Positions 17,929 to 26,293 of a stretch of DNA of 38,698 bases are shown piece by piece (within the stretch, counting starts at the first letter, position 1; each line of letters starts with the position of its first letter). The notes under the pieces are model-generated. The model saw only the letters and a program-made list of their open reading frames with translations, searched no databases and was not told the origin of the DNA. Source of the stretch: Bacillota bacterium (lineage in GTDB: Bacteria; Bacillota; Negativicutes; Sporomusales; CTSoil-080); the NCBI GenBank assembly GCA_017889625.1, contig JAGGAD010000044.1, positions 1 through 38,698 on the forward strand, read 5' to 3'. Both the position numbers and the translations under genes were made by a program.

Positions 17929-18681
17929 ATGCGGCTGGGCAAGATTTGGCTTGTTCTAATAATTATTTTCTTCATCGCTTTCTATTGGGCCAACGGCAAT
18001 AACGTTACGCCAGTTTCAATTACAAAACCAGCAATAAGTTTTGATAATGCAACGCTTTTCCACCGCCTGTATCGGGTCATTGCCTTAAAAGAAGAGGTAC
18101 ATAGCAAAGTAAGTAAACTTAATTACACTCAAATGAAAGACATTCCTCTTTCATTACAGCAATCGATAATTGCAGTAGAAGATAATCGGTTTTACCGCCA
18201 TTATGGGTTTGACATTGAAGGTATTATCCGAGCGACACTGGTTAATATCCAAAGCGGGGAATTACAAGAGGGTGGCAGTACAATCACACAGCAATTAGTC
18301 AAGAATCTTTTTCTTACCCATGAACGAACTTGGGTAAGAAAAATTGAGGAAGTAGTTTTGGCTATTGATATGGAGGCACGTTACTCTAAAGAGGAAATTC
18401 TTGAGCTTTACCTTAATACTATTTATTTTGGCTCAGGGGCCACCGGGATTGCTGACGCAGCCGACATTTATTTTGGCAAAACGCCGGCTCAGCTAAACCT
18501 GGCTGAAAGCTCACTTCTTGCTGGTCTCCCCAATGCCCCGTCACTGTACTCACCCTATGTTGACTACAGCGCCGCCAAGCAGCGCCAAGCGATAGTTCTA
18601 TCCGTCTTGGTTAAGTACGGTTATATCGGTCCTACAGCCGCTGAGGAAGCCAAAACAGCGCACCTCCACTTTGCCAAGTAA
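17929..18681 (+). CDS. Monofunctional peptidoglycan glycosyltransferase (GT51)
   Basis: The only clear plus-strand gene. 250 residues: a cytoplasmic start, one membrane helix (about 5-22) and a GT51 transglycosylase domain that polymerises lipid II into glycan strands. Motifs are EDNRFYRHYG with catalytic Glu84, GGSTITQQLVKN at 116-127 and RKIEEVVLAI with the second acidic pair (Glu140-Glu141), followed by YLNTIYFGSGATGI. There is no transpeptidase domain, so it is a monofunctional enzyme of the MtgA/SgtB type. AGGAGG lies 5 nt before the ATG. It is flanked by cwlD (divergent) and rpsI (convergent). Confidence 0.93.
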   Translation: MRLGKIWLVLIIIFFIAFYWANGNNVTPVSITKPAISFDNATLFHRLYRVIALKEEVHSKVSKLNYTQMKDIPLSLQQSIIAVEDNRFYRHYGFDIEGIIRATLVNIQSGELQEGGSTITQQLVKNLFLTHERTWVRKIEEVVLAIDMEARYSKEEILELYLNTIYFGSGATGIADAADIYFGKTPAQLNLAESSLLAGLPNAPSLYSPYVDYSAAKQRQAIVLSVLVKYGYIGPTAAEEAKTAHLHFAK

Positions 18682-18690
18682 CGAAATACT

Positions 18691-18730
18691 AAGAACCCGT
18701 TTAAAACAAATGTTTTAAATGGGTTCTTTT
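18691..18730 (+). terminator. Terminator of the GT51 gene
   Basis: Arms 18691-18707 and 18712-18728 form a 17-bp stem with one G-T pair that is a pair only on the plus strand, with a 4-nt loop, followed by TT. It begins 9 nt after the stop codon. Confidence 0.8.
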
Positions 18731-18732
18731 CT

Positions 18733-18772
18733 AAAAAAATACAGACATCCGGAAATAAATCCGAATGTCTGT
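18733..18772 (-). terminator. Terminator of rplM-rpsI
   Basis: Arms 18741-18752 and 18761-18772 form a 12-bp stem whose single G-T pair works only on the minus strand, with an 8-nt loop, followed on that strand by A and seven T (18739-18733). It starts 8 nt after the rpsI stop. Confidence 0.88.
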
Positions 18773-18780
18773 TGGTATTC

Positions 18781-19173
18781 CTAACGTTTTGAGAACTGCG
18801 ATGCTTTACGGGCTTTCTTGAGACCGTATTTCCGACGTTCTTTTTCGCGCGGATCACGAGTAAGAAGACCCGCTTTTTTTAGACCAGGACGGAATTCAGC
18901 GTCAACCCTTAAAAGTGCCCGAGCAATGCCATGACGAACCGCGCCTGCCTGTCCGGTAGGACCGCCGCCTTCAACTTTTGCCAAAACATCATATTTGCCA
19001 AGTGTATCGGTAACGTTGAGAGGTTGTTTTACAATAAGCTCCAACGTTTTTAAACCAAAGTACTTGTCCAGAGGGCGATCGTTGACAATGATGTTGCCCT
19101 CGCCCGGAACCAGACGAACTCTGGCAACCGAGGTCTTTCTGCGGCCTGTGCCGTAGTAGTTAACCAATGCCAT
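18781..19173 (-). CDS. rpsI: 30S ribosomal protein S9
   Basis: 130 residues, full length. The N-terminal [16 protein letters not shown] and the basic C-terminal tail ending in QFSKR, which reaches the P-site tRNA, are both present. The ATG at 19173 is 9 nt behind GGAGG; an ATG at 19179 would sit too close to that site. The ribosome-binding site lies inside the rplM reading frame because rplM lacks its usual 3' part, so the two genes overlap by 14 nt. Confidence 0.97.
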   Translation of the reverse strand: MALVNYYGTGRRKTSVARVRLVPGEGNIIVNDRPLDKYFGLKTLELIVKQPLNVTDTLGKYDVLAKVEGGGPTGQAGAVRHGIARALLRVDAEFRPGLKKAGLLTRDPREKERRKYGLKKARKASQFSKR

Positions 19174-19519
19174 ATTCATGTTCCTCCTTCAACATGCCTT
19201 TAACAGCCAGTTCCAACACCCGTTCCGGTCTTTCAGCAAGCATTTTACCAGCAGTAGTAAATGTCGTACCACCCGGATATCCGGAATGACGGAAGTAAGT
19301 CTTTTGTACCAATTTTTTACCTGTCAAGTGCACTTTAGCGGCGTTAATGATAATTACATGATCGCCGGTGTCCACATGAGGAGTATAAGTAGGTTTATGT
19401 TTACCACGCAGAACTTTAGCAACTTCAGCAGCAAGTCTACCAAGAGTTTTGCCTTCTGCGTCAACGACATACCATTTACGTTCAACATTGGCAATATTAG
19501 CCATAAATGTTGTTTTCAT
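19160..19519 (-). CDS. rplM: 50S ribosomal protein L13, C-terminally truncated
   Basis: The first 110 residues are a normal L13, from [16 protein letters not shown] through [10 protein letters not shown] and YPGGTTF to [12 protein letters not shown]. After GML, homologues continue with about 33 residues (typically PK..LGR...RKL.VY.G..H.H.AQ.P). Here only KEEHEYGIG follows before the stop, giving 119 residues instead of about 142-148. Those last codons are simply the rpsI ribosome-binding region read through. The missing part is not present in another frame, so this is a deletion rather than a frameshift. The ATG at 19519 has AAGGAGGG upstream. Confidence 0.9.
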   Translation of the reverse strand: MKTTFMANIANVERKWYVVDAEGKTLGRLAAEVAKVLRGKHKPTYTPHVDTGDHVIIINAAKVHLTGKKLVQKTYFRHSGYPGGTTFTTAGKMLAERPERVLELAVKGMLKEEHEYGIG

Positions 19520-19608
19520 GCGATATCCCTCCTTGTTGCAAACGTTGATCCAGTAATATTATTTGACCTTGTATTCCGGGGCTAATGGAAAACATGGCAA
19601 ATTCTCAC
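19520..19608 (-). promoter_or_regulatory. 5' leader of rplM-rpsI
   Basis: About 89 nt lie between the predicted transcription start and the rplM ATG. L13 leaders with autoregulatory structures are described in Firmicutes. I could not confirm such a fold by eye, so this is only a candidate location. Confidence 0.25.
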
Positions 19609-19614
19609 GAAGAT

Positions 19615-19643
19615 ATTGTATAAAAAAGAGTTGTCAATGTCAA
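19615..19643 (-). promoter_or_regulatory. Strong promoter of rplM-rpsI
   Basis: On the minus strand a perfect -35 TTGACA (19643-19638), a 17-bp spacer and -10 TACAAT (19620-19615). A second TTGACA follows the first directly. A 6-bp inverted repeat (CAAGGT/ACCTTG, 19656-19641) overlaps the -35. Confidence 0.85.
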
Positions 19644-19701
19644 GGTTTTTACCTTGTCTTTCACAATTTTTTTAAGGGGAAATTAACAAAATTTTTCTAT
19701 T

Positions 19702-20439
19702 CTAATAAAAAACCTCTTTTAAATACAGTCCTTGAGGGGGGGCCGTTATTCCGGCAAGTGCCCGATTCCGTCCTGCCAAAATTTTTTCAAATTCTAAAAC
19801 AGTAATCCGTCCCCAACCTACGTTAACTAGTGTTCCCACTATATTACGAACCATATGATAGAGAAATCCTGTACCATGAATCATTACTTCAACTATTTCA
19901 TTATCTTGGAAACATGCCGCGTTTAACATTGTTCGTACCGGATTTATCGGTGCACCACCGGCTGCTCGGAAAGTTGAAAAATCATGTTCACCGATTATTA
20001 CCTGTATCGCCTGATGCATATCAAGAACATTTGGTTTTTTCCTCATATGCCACGTATAGTTTCGTTGAAATGGATTCGGCAATTCACTGACATGTAGCCG
20101 ATAAATATAGATTTTGCTTTTGGCGGAAAATCTGGCATGAAAATCACTCGCTACTTCCTCGGCCCTAGTAATGACAATATCATCAGGCAATATAGTTTTC
20201 GTGGCTTGTGGAATCTTATCCGCCGGAATTAGGCCAGTAGTGGAAAATGTAATGACTTGACCATACGCGTGAACCCCCGAATCAGTCCGAGCCGCACCGT
20301 TAATTTTTATCGAATGCCCAAAGACTTTTGGCAGACGTTTTTCTAATACTTCTTGGATTGCCAACGCATTAGATTGTCGCTGAAAGCCATGGTAGTTGGT
20401 ACCATCATAGGCCACGGTTAATTTTAGTGTGCGATCCAT
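19702..20439 (-). CDS. truA: tRNA pseudouridine(38-40) synthase TruA
   Basis: Modifies U38-U40 of the tRNA anticodon arm. 245 residues from the ATG at 20439. The catalytic aspartate is in GAARTDSGVHA, and FLYHMVRNIVG is the conserved C-terminal segment. The open frame extends 38 codons upstream inside ecfT without a start signal. The start overlaps the ecfT 3' end by 16 nt. The order ecfT-truA-rplM is the same as in Bacillus. Confidence 0.96.
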   Translation of the reverse strand: MDRTLKLTVAYDGTNYHGFQRQSNALAIQEVLEKRLPKVFGHSIKINGAARTDSGVHAYGQVITFSTTGLIPADKIPQATKTILPDDIVITRAEEVASDFHARFSAKSKIYIYRLHVSELPNPFQRNYTWHMRKKPNVLDMHQAIQVIIGEHDFSTFRAAGGAPINPVRTMLNAACFQDNEIVEVMIHGTGFLYHMVRNIVGTLVNVGWGRITVLEFEKILAGRNRALAGITAPPQGLYLKEVFY

Positions 20440-21227
20440 CTTAGCCCACCCAACAATACTAATAAAACAGTTATAGCCAGAAAAGCTATCGCATCCCGAT
20501 AAGAATACTGTAGTTCTTTCATTCGTGTACGATTTTCGCCGCCACGATAACAACGCGCTTCCATGGCCACCGCCAATTCATCGGCCCGGCGAAATGCACT
20601 GATGAATAGTGGTACCAATAACGGCACCATGTTTTTTATCCGCCGCAAGATGTTGCCATTAGCAAAATCCGCCCCCCGCGCCGTCTGGGCTTTCATTATA
20701 CGGTCTGTTTCTTCAAGTAAAGTAGGAATAAACCGCAGCGCAATTGTCATCATCATTGCCAATTCGTGGGCTGGCAGACCAATTCGTCGAAATGGACTTA
20801 ATAGATGTTCTATACCATCTGTTAAAACTATGGGTGAAGTAGTCAGCGTCAACAACGAAGCCACAAGAATTAAGAGTACTAGCCGAACGGTCATAAAACT
20901 GGCTTGCCGTATTCCCTCTATCGTTGCTACTAGCGGACCTATACTAAAGACTACTGTCCCCGGTGTTGAAAAAATGTGCACACCAACTGTTAAAATGATA
21001 AGCAACCATAAAGGTTTTAACGACCGGGCCAAAAGTTTTGCCGGTATATCAGCACTGCCAACTAAGATTACCGTAAACGCAATAAGAATAAAATATGAAG
21101 TATAACCATCCGCTAGAAATATTCCGCAAAAAAATAGCAAAGTAGCCAAAATTTTTGTACGAGGATCCAGTCGATGCAATAATGAATCACCCGGAAAATA
21201 CTGTCCAAGTGTAATATCAGTTAGCAC
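20424..21227 (-). CDS. ecfT: Energy-coupling factor transporter membrane protein EcfT
   Basis: The scaffold subunit that joins the two ATPases to substrate-binding S components in vitamin/metal uptake. 267 residues with several hydrophobic helices (about 25-60, 70-90, 105-125 and near the C-terminus) and the two cytosolic Ala-Arg signature helices, TARGADF and EARCYRGG, which dock on the ATPases. The GTG at 21227 overlaps the ecfA2 stop by one base and has GGGAGG 8 nt upstream. No S component is encoded in the window, so this is a shared (group II) module. Confidence 0.95.
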   Translation of the reverse strand: MLTDITLGQYFPGDSLLHRLDPRTKILATLLFFCGIFLADGYTSYFILIAFTVILVGSADIPAKLLARSLKPLWLLIILTVGVHIFSTPGTVVFSIGPLVATIEGIRQASFMTVRLVLLILVASLLTLTTSPIVLTDGIEHLLSPFRRIGLPAHELAMMMTIALRFIPTLLEETDRIMKAQTARGADFANGNILRRIKNMVPLLVPLFISAFRRADELAVAMEARCYRGGENRTRMKELQYSYRDAIAFLAITVLLVLLGGLRWIAH

Positions 21228-22087
21228 TAACTATGCCTCCCTTTTACCGTCCAAATAGCCTCAGCAGCTTCTTCGGGCGTCAGTGGTAAGCCATCAACAG
21301 TCAGCCCTCTTTTCGCTATTTCAGCTAAAAGAGTACATACACTTGGAACGTCAACCCCCGCGCGAGACAGTTCCTCCCGGCCATGCCGGAAAACTTCTCT
21401 TGGTGAGCCATCCAACTTGACTTGGCCATTATACATCACTACTAGACGATCAGCTAGTTTTGCTACTTCTTCCATGCTATGAGATACCATTATGACAGTA
21501 ACTCCCGTTGTTTTGTGCAATTCAGAAATCTGTTCTAGTATTTCTTCACGCCCGCGAGGATCTAGACCCGCTGACGGCTCGTCCAAAATTAGATATTTAG
21601 GTTCAAGGGCTATAACTCCAGCAATTGCCACCCGGCGCATTTGTCCACCGCTTAATTGAAACGGTGATCGCTTGCTAAATGTTTTAAAGTCTAAACCAAC
21701 GAATTCTAATGCCGTCTTTACTCTCCGCTCAATTTCTTTCTCGTCCAGTCCAAGGTTACGCGGACCAAAGGCAATGTCCTCAAAGATTGTTTCTTCAAAT
21801 AGCTGGTGCTCAGGATATTGAAAAACCATTCCTACTTTTTGTTTTGCATCACGGGCTGACATTCCCTTAGCATTAACATCTATTCCTTCAACGGTTACGG
21901 CCCCTTGAGTTGGTTTCAATATTCCATTCATATGCTGAACCAAAGTCGATTTTCCTGAACCGGTATGACCTATGATTCCCACAAATTGTCCTTGTTTAAT
22001 CTCAAGGTTTATTTTTTTAAGCGCAGTTTGTTCAAACGGTGTGCCAGGCATATATATATGACTAACGTCATTAAATGTTATGGACAT
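21227..22087 (-). CDS. ecfA2: Energy-coupling factor ATPase EcfA2
   Basis: ABC-type ATPase, 286 residues. Walker A GHTGSGKST at 40-48, Q-loop near 90, signature LSGGQ at 145-149, Walker B LILDEP near 166-171. It pairs with EcfA1 on EcfT to energise vitamin or metal uptake. The start overlaps the ecfA1 3' end by 10 nt. The A1/A2 naming follows gene order and similarity; the two paralogues are certain. Confidence 0.95.
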   Translation of the reverse strand: MSITFNDVSHIYMPGTPFEQTALKKINLEIKQGQFVGIIGHTGSGKSTLVQHMNGILKPTQGAVTVEGIDVNAKGMSARDAKQKVGMVFQYPEHQLFEETIFEDIAFGPRNLGLDEKEIERRVKTALEFVGLDFKTFSKRSPFQLSGGQMRRVAIAGVIALEPKYLILDEPSAGLDPRGREEILEQISELHKTTGVTVIMVSHSMEEVAKLADRLVVMYNGQVKLDGSPREVFRHGREELSRAGVDVPSVCTLLAEIAKRGLTVDGLPLTPEEAAEAIWTVKGRHS

Positions 22088-22908
22088 AAGGCCACCGCCA
22101 GTTCTTTATTGGTAATAATCGTCTCCGGCAAAACCAAGCCTTTTAGTTTCAGCCGCCACGCAACATCAGCTGCAGTTGGCACGTCTAAACCTATGTTTTT
22201 GAGGCGTTTTACTTGACTAAATACCTCCACTGGGGTACCTTGAAAGGCCAGTTTACCGCGGTCAACGACTACTACGCGATCAGCGTTTACTGCCTCTTCC
22301 ATCGCATGAGTAATATAGATAATAGTCATGCCTTTCTTATTTAGGCTTTTGACCGTCTCTACCACTTCATGCCTTCCTACCGGATCAAGCATTGCAGTCG
22401 GCTCGTCCAATACCAAACATTTTGGGTTCATCGCCAGCATCCCGGCTATTGCCACTCGTTGCTTTTGTCCGCCGCTTAAACGATGTGGCGAATGCAACCG
22501 ATATTCACTCATACCAACTAATTTTAAAGCTTCATCAACCCGCCTGACTATTTCACATGGCTCAATTCCTAAGTTCTCCGGACCAAAAGCAACATCCTCT
22601 TCTACTACTGCGGCGACTAGTTGATTATCCGGATTCTGAAAAACCATTCCTACCGTCTGGCGAATTGCCCACAAGTTACTAACTTCATCAGTTTGATAAC
22701 CATTAACCAAGCACTTACCACTTGTTGGCAACAATAAAGCGTTAAAGTGCTTGGCTAATGTTGATTTACCTGATCCATTAGTCCCAATAATGGCTACAAA
22801 TTCACCATTATGAATGGTAAGATTAATATTTTCAAGAGCCGTTACCATGTCACCTTCAGGGCCACGGTAGCTATGCCCCAAATTTACTGTTTTTATTAAT
22901 TCTTCCAT
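22078..22908 (-). CDS. ecfA1: Energy-coupling factor ATPase EcfA1
   Basis: ABC-type ATPase, 276 residues. Walker A GTNGSGKST at 42-50, the ECF-typical QNPDNQ Q-loop segment near 91-96, signature LSGGQ at 144-148 and Walker B CLVLDEP at 164-170. The ATG at 22908 has AAGGAG upstream. It starts the ecfA1-ecfA2-ecfT-truA run, 166 nt after rplQ, with a probable terminator and an extra hairpin in that gap. Confidence 0.95.
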   Translation of the reverse strand: MEELIKTVNLGHSYRGPEGDMVTALENINLTIHNGEFVAIIGTNGSGKSTLAKHFNALLLPTSGKCLVNGYQTDEVSNLWAIRQTVGMVFQNPDNQLVAAVVEEDVAFGPENLGIEPCEIVRRVDEALKLVGMSEYRLHSPHRLSGGQKQRVAIAGMLAMNPKCLVLDEPTAMLDPVGRHEVVETVKSLNKKGMTIIYITHAMEEAVNADRVVVVDRGKLAFQGTPVEVFSQVKRLKNIGLDVPTAADVAWRLKLKGLVLPETIITNKELAVALCP

Positions 22909-22983
22909 TTATGACTCCTTCAGCCATGACCATTTAAACAACTATTCGTTCTTTATGTGCCTTAAAAGGTCCTATAGCAGGAT

Positions 22984-23005
22984 GGGGCGACCTTTAGGCC
23001 GCCCC
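22984..23005 (-). other. GC-rich hairpin upstream of ecfA1, no T-tract
   Basis: On the minus strand GGGGCGGCC pairs with GGTCGCCCC around TAAA; the G-T pair forms only on this strand. No T-run follows. It sits between the rplQ terminator and ecfA1, and the 10-mer gatggggcga at its edge recurs in the hairpin after tuf. Confidence 0.5.
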
Positions 23006-23020
23006 TGACTGATAACAATA

Positions 23021-23067
23021 TAAATGAAAACCAGGCGACCCGCAGATATTCTGTCTTTGCCACCTGG
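23021..23067 (-). terminator. Probable terminator after rplQ
   Basis: CCAGGTGGC pairs with GTCGCCTGG on the minus strand (9 bp with two G-T pairs that work only on this strand). The loop is 19 nt with a small inner stem, followed by TTTTC. It begins 7 nt after the rplQ stop and closes the alpha operon. The T-run is short, so readthrough into ecfA1 is possible. Confidence 0.6.
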
Positions 23068-23074
23068 GTCAAAA

Positions 23075-23413
23075 CTAAACCAGCTCCAGAATTACCATTG
23101 GCGCAGCATCGCCACGTCGAGGTCCTAATTTCATTATTCTGGTATAGCCACCTTGACGGTCAGCATATTTAGCTGCTATTTGATCAAATAGCGCTGTTGT
23201 TACCTTCTCGTCCATGATATACGCAAGTACCTGCCGACGCGCATGTAAATCGCCCCGCTTGGCCAATGTAATCATTTTTGCGGCTAATTTGCTGACTTCC
23301 TTAGCCTTTGCCTCGGTTGTCTCAATACGCCCCAGTGCAAAGAAGGAGGTCAACAAACTGCGAAATAATGCCTTACGGGCACTGCTATCGCGGCCCAATT
23401 TGCGGTAAAACAT
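23075..23413 (-). CDS. rplQ: 50S ribosomal protein L17
   Basis: 112 residues, the short Firmicutes form. The N-terminal [17 protein letters not shown] and the C-terminal [15 protein letters not shown] are typical. It lies at the polypeptide exit region of the large subunit. It is the last gene of the alpha operon, 17 nt after rpoA, and is followed by a probable terminator. Confidence 0.97.
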   Translation of the reverse strand: MFYRKLGRDSSARKALFRSLLTSFFALGRIETTEAKAKEVSKLAAKMITLAKRGDLHARRQVLAYIMDEKVTTALFDQIAAKYADRQGGYTRIMKLGPRRGDAAPMVILELV

Positions 23414-23430
23414 CTAATTACCCTCCCCTC

Positions 23431-24390
23431 TTATTCCTCGTTTTCAGATAGTGCCAACCCAAGTTCCTCAATCTTCTTTCTGACTTCATCAAGAGATTTT
23501 CGGCCTAAGTTGCGCACCTTCATCATATCATCTTCACTTTTCTGAACTAGCTCAGCTACAGTATTAATGCCAGCTCGCTTTAAGCAGTTATATGAGCGAA
23601 CAGATAATTCCAGGTCCTCGATGGTCATTTCCATCGATTTTGCGCCTTCCTCTTCAACAACTTCAGCAAAGGTGCCATCCGTGGTTTCATCTTCAAATAC
23701 GTTTCCAGCCATGTTTTGGAACAACTTCAAATGAGCTACCAAAACACTTGCCGCTTTACTAACAGCTTCTTCTGGACGAATACTGCCGTTGGTCCACACT
23801 TCAAGTGTAAGTTTATCATAATCAGTAACATTACCGACACGGGTATCGGTTACACTATAGTTGACCCGTGAAATCGGCGAAAATATCGAGTCAATTGGAA
23901 TAATACCAATGACATGATCAGGCTTTTTGTTCTTGTCGGCAGCGACATAGCCCCGACCGCGTTCAACCATCAGTTCCATTTTTAGGGTAGTACCAGCATC
24001 CAACGTAGCAATATGCAATTCTGGATTAAGTACTTCCACATCAGGATCACTAATGATGTCGGCGGCAGTAACTTCGCCTTCGCCACTAGCTTCTATCCGC
24101 ACCATCTTAGACTCGTCACCATAGAGGTTAAGATAGAGTTCCTTTATGTTCAAAATAATATCGGTGACGTCTTCCCGAACACCGGGAATAGTAGAAAATT
24201 CATGGAGCACACCTTCAATTTTGACCGAAGTAACAGCAGCACCAGGCAGCGACGACAATAGTATGCGTCGCAAGCTGTTGCCTAGAGTAATACCATAACC
24301 CCGTTCTAAAGGCTCGCATATAAACTTGCCGTAACGGTTGTCTTCACTAATTTCCACTATTTCGATTTTCGGTTTTTCGATCTCGATCAT
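23431..24390 (-). CDS. rpoA: RNA polymerase alpha subunit
   Basis: 319 residues from the ATG at 24390, which has GGAGGG upstream; nine further in-frame codons upstream have no start signal. The N-terminal domain (about 1-230) with [17 protein letters not shown] assembles the polymerase. An acidic linker leads to the C-terminal domain (about 250-310) with [14 protein letters not shown] and [11 protein letters not shown], which binds UP elements and activators. Standard alpha-operon position between rpsD and rplQ. Confidence 0.98.
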   Translation of the reverse strand: MIEIEKPKIEIVEISEDNRYGKFICEPLERGYGITLGNSLRRILLSSLPGAAVTSVKIEGVLHEFSTIPGVREDVTDIILNIKELYLNLYGDESKMVRIEASGEGEVTAADIISDPDVEVLNPELHIATLDAGTTLKMELMVERGRGYVAADKNKKPDHVIGIIPIDSIFSPISRVNYSVTDTRVGNVTDYDKLTLEVWTNGSIRPEEAVSKAASVLVAHLKLFQNMAGNVFEDETTDGTFAEVVEEEGAKSMEMTIEDLELSVRSYNCLKRAGINTVAELVQKSEDDMMKVRNLGRKSLDEVRKKIEELGLALSENEE

Positions 24391-24454
24391 CCGGAAAAAA
24401 CCCTCCTCTTTGCGCAAGCTAAAAAGTTACGCCATTTCCATTGTTGAGGGTAGA

Positions 24455-25087
24455 TTAGCGGGAGTACAATTCAACAATGAAGTGTTCTTGAATCGGAACA
24501 TCAATTTCCTCCCGGGCAGGAAACCGTACCACTTTACCATTAGCGTCCTGCGCTGACAATTCCAACCATGCTGGAACTGTTTTAGTAGCAAGGGCTTCAA
24601 TCGCCTCTTTCAAGAGCGGGGACTCTTTACTACTTTCTCTTACCTGAATTACATTTCCTGGTTTCACCTGATACGACGGAATGTCGACACGGTGACCATC
24701 AACCATAAAATGACCATGACGTACTAATTGTCTTGCTTGAGTGCGGCTTGCTGCAAATCCTAGGCGGAATACAACATTATCTAATCTTCTTTCAAGCGTT
24801 ACAAGCAAGTTTTCACCTGTGATGCCTTTTTGACGATCAGCTTTTTCAAAATACGCACTAAATTGACGTTCAAGGACGCCATAAATACGACGTGCTTTTT
24901 GTTTTTCCCGAAGCTGGATTCCGTATTCAGAAACCTTCTTACGAGCTTGTTTTTGTCCTTGTTGTCCCGGAGCGTAACTACGGCGGGAGAAGGAACACTT
25001 ATCGCTGTAACATCTATCGCCTTTGAGGTACAATTTTGCACCCTCGCGGCGACATTGTCGACAAACCGAACCTACATATCTTGCCAT
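24455..25087 (-). CDS. rpsD: 30S ribosomal protein S4, zinc-binding form
   Basis: 210 residues. Cys9, Cys12, Cys26 and Cys31 form the zinc site of the C+ type of S4. The S4 RNA-binding domain is visible as [21 protein letters not shown] in the middle. S4 starts 16S rRNA assembly and often represses the alpha operon. The gene is inside the alpha operon here (between rpsK and rpoA), unlike Bacillus subtilis, where it is elsewhere. Confidence 0.97.
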   Translation of the reverse strand: MARYVGSVCRQCRREGAKLYLKGDRCYSDKCSFSRRSYAPGQQGQKQARKKVSEYGIQLREKQKARRIYGVLERQFSAYFEKADRQKGITGENLLVTLERRLDNVVFRLGFAASRTQARQLVRHGHFMVDGHRVDIPSYQVKPGNVIQVRESSKESPLLKEAIEALATKTVPAWLELSAQDANGKVVRFPAREEIDVPIQEHFIVELYSR

Positions 25088-25112
25088 TCTCGTCTAACAC
25101 CTCCCGAAATCT

Positions 25113-25505
25113 TTATACTCTTCTACGTTTAGGCGGACGGCAGCCGTTGTGCGGAATAGGCGTAACGTCCTTAATAAGATTTACTTCTAATCCAGCAGCT
25201 TGCAGCGACCGAATTGCAGCTTCACGTCCTGCTCCAGGGCCTTTAACAAATACTTCGATTTGTTTCATGCCATGTTCCATTGCAGCACGAGCAGCTTGCT
25301 CAGCAGCCATCTGAGCTGCAAAAGGAGTGCTTTTACGCGATCCTTTAAAGCCCATACCGCCGGCACTAGCCCAGGAAATAGCGTTTCCTTGAGAATCCGT
25401 AATTGTAACAATTGTATTATTAAATGTTGAACGAATATGAGCTACCCCAGACTCGACATTTTTACGTTCGCGACGTTTGGGTCTAACCGCTTTCTTTGTT
25501 GCCAA
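25113..25505 (-). CDS. rpsK: 30S ribosomal protein S11
   Basis: 130 residues with [34 protein letters not shown] and the C-terminal [13 protein letters not shown], all typical. It lines the mRNA exit near the platform. The start is TTG at 25505, supported by GGGAGGG 7-8 nt upstream and by the exact family N-terminus. Confidence 0.97.
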   Translation of the reverse strand: MATKKAVRPKRRERKNVESGVAHIRSTFNNTIVTITDSQGNAISWASAGGMGFKGSRKSTPFAAQMAAEQAARAAMEHGMKQIEVFVKGPGAGREAAIRSLQAAGLEVNLIKDVTPIPHNGCRPPKRRRV

Positions 25506-25518
25506 GCTTTATCCCTCC

Positions 25519-25890
25519 CTACTTCTTCCGTTTCGCGCCGACCGTTTTCTTCGGTCCTTTACGAGTACGGGCATTAGTTTTAGTCTTCTGACCACGGACA
25601 GGTAACCCCATCCGGTGACGTTTTCCACGATAAGAACCAATTTCAATCAAACGTTTGATATTAAGTGATTCTTCCCGACGAAGGTCGCCTTCCACTTTGT
25701 GATTTTTATCAATGTTCTCTCTGAGTTTAGAAATTTCTTCCTCAGTAAGATCACGGACTCGCGTATCCGGATTAACGCCAGTAGCAGCCAAAATTCCTTT
25801 TGAAAGAGTCAGGCCAATACCAAATATATATGTTAATGCGATTTCAACCCGTTTATCGCGCGGCAAATCTACTCCGGCAATACGTGCCAT
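25519..25890 (-). CDS. rpsM: 30S ribosomal protein S13
   Basis: 123 residues. [20 protein letters not shown] at the N-terminus and the [19 protein letters not shown] tail that touches P-site tRNA are complete. It sits at the head of the small subunit. First large gene of the alpha operon, 14 nt after rpmJ. Confidence 0.97.
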   Translation of the reverse strand: MARIAGVDLPRDKRVEIALTYIFGIGLTLSKGILAATGVNPDTRVRDLTEEEISKLRENIDKNHKVEGDLRREESLNIKRLIEIGSYRGKRHRMGLPVRGQKTKTNARTRKGPKKTVGAKRKK

Positions 25891-25904
25891 TCAGCATCCA
25901 CCTC

Positions 25905-26030
<126 letters not shown>

Positions 26031-26048
26031 TTAAATCCCGCGACTCCG

Positions 26049-26267
26049 CTATTTATAACGGTAAGTAATACGACCGCGTTTCAAATCGTAAGGCGTCAGT
26101 TCGATAAGCACTTTGTCTCCAGGTAAAATCCTGATAAAATGCATCCGGATCTTACCGGAAATATGCGCCATTACAACATGCCCGTTATCTAGTTTAACTT
26201 GAAACATTGCGTTGGGCAACGCCTCAATAACGATGCCTTCTACTTCAATTACATCTTGTTTGGACAT
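26049..26267 (-). CDS. infA: Translation initiation factor IF-1
   Basis: 72 residues of the S1-like OB fold: [38 protein letters not shown] and the C-terminal [12 protein letters not shown]. It binds the 30S A site during initiation. The ATG at 26267 has GGAGGGAG upstream; the frame stays open upstream without a start signal. Confidence 0.97.
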   Translation of the reverse strand: MSKQDVIEVEGIVIEALPNAMFQVKLDNGHVVMAHISGKIRMHFIRILPGDKVLIELTPYDLKRGRITYRYK

Positions 26268-26293
26268 GAGACTCCCTCCTCGTCCGCATCTCA

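Noticed and set aside
19141-19215. A simple frameshift hiding the L13 C-terminus
   Set aside because: None of the other frames after GML encodes the expected LGR..RKL..Y residues; the sequence goes directly into the rpsI ribosome-binding site.
19682-19740. A terminator for truA at AAAAGAGGTTTTTT
   Set aside because: Only a 4-bp CCTC/GAGG pairing with a long loop can be drawn before the T-run, too weak to call.
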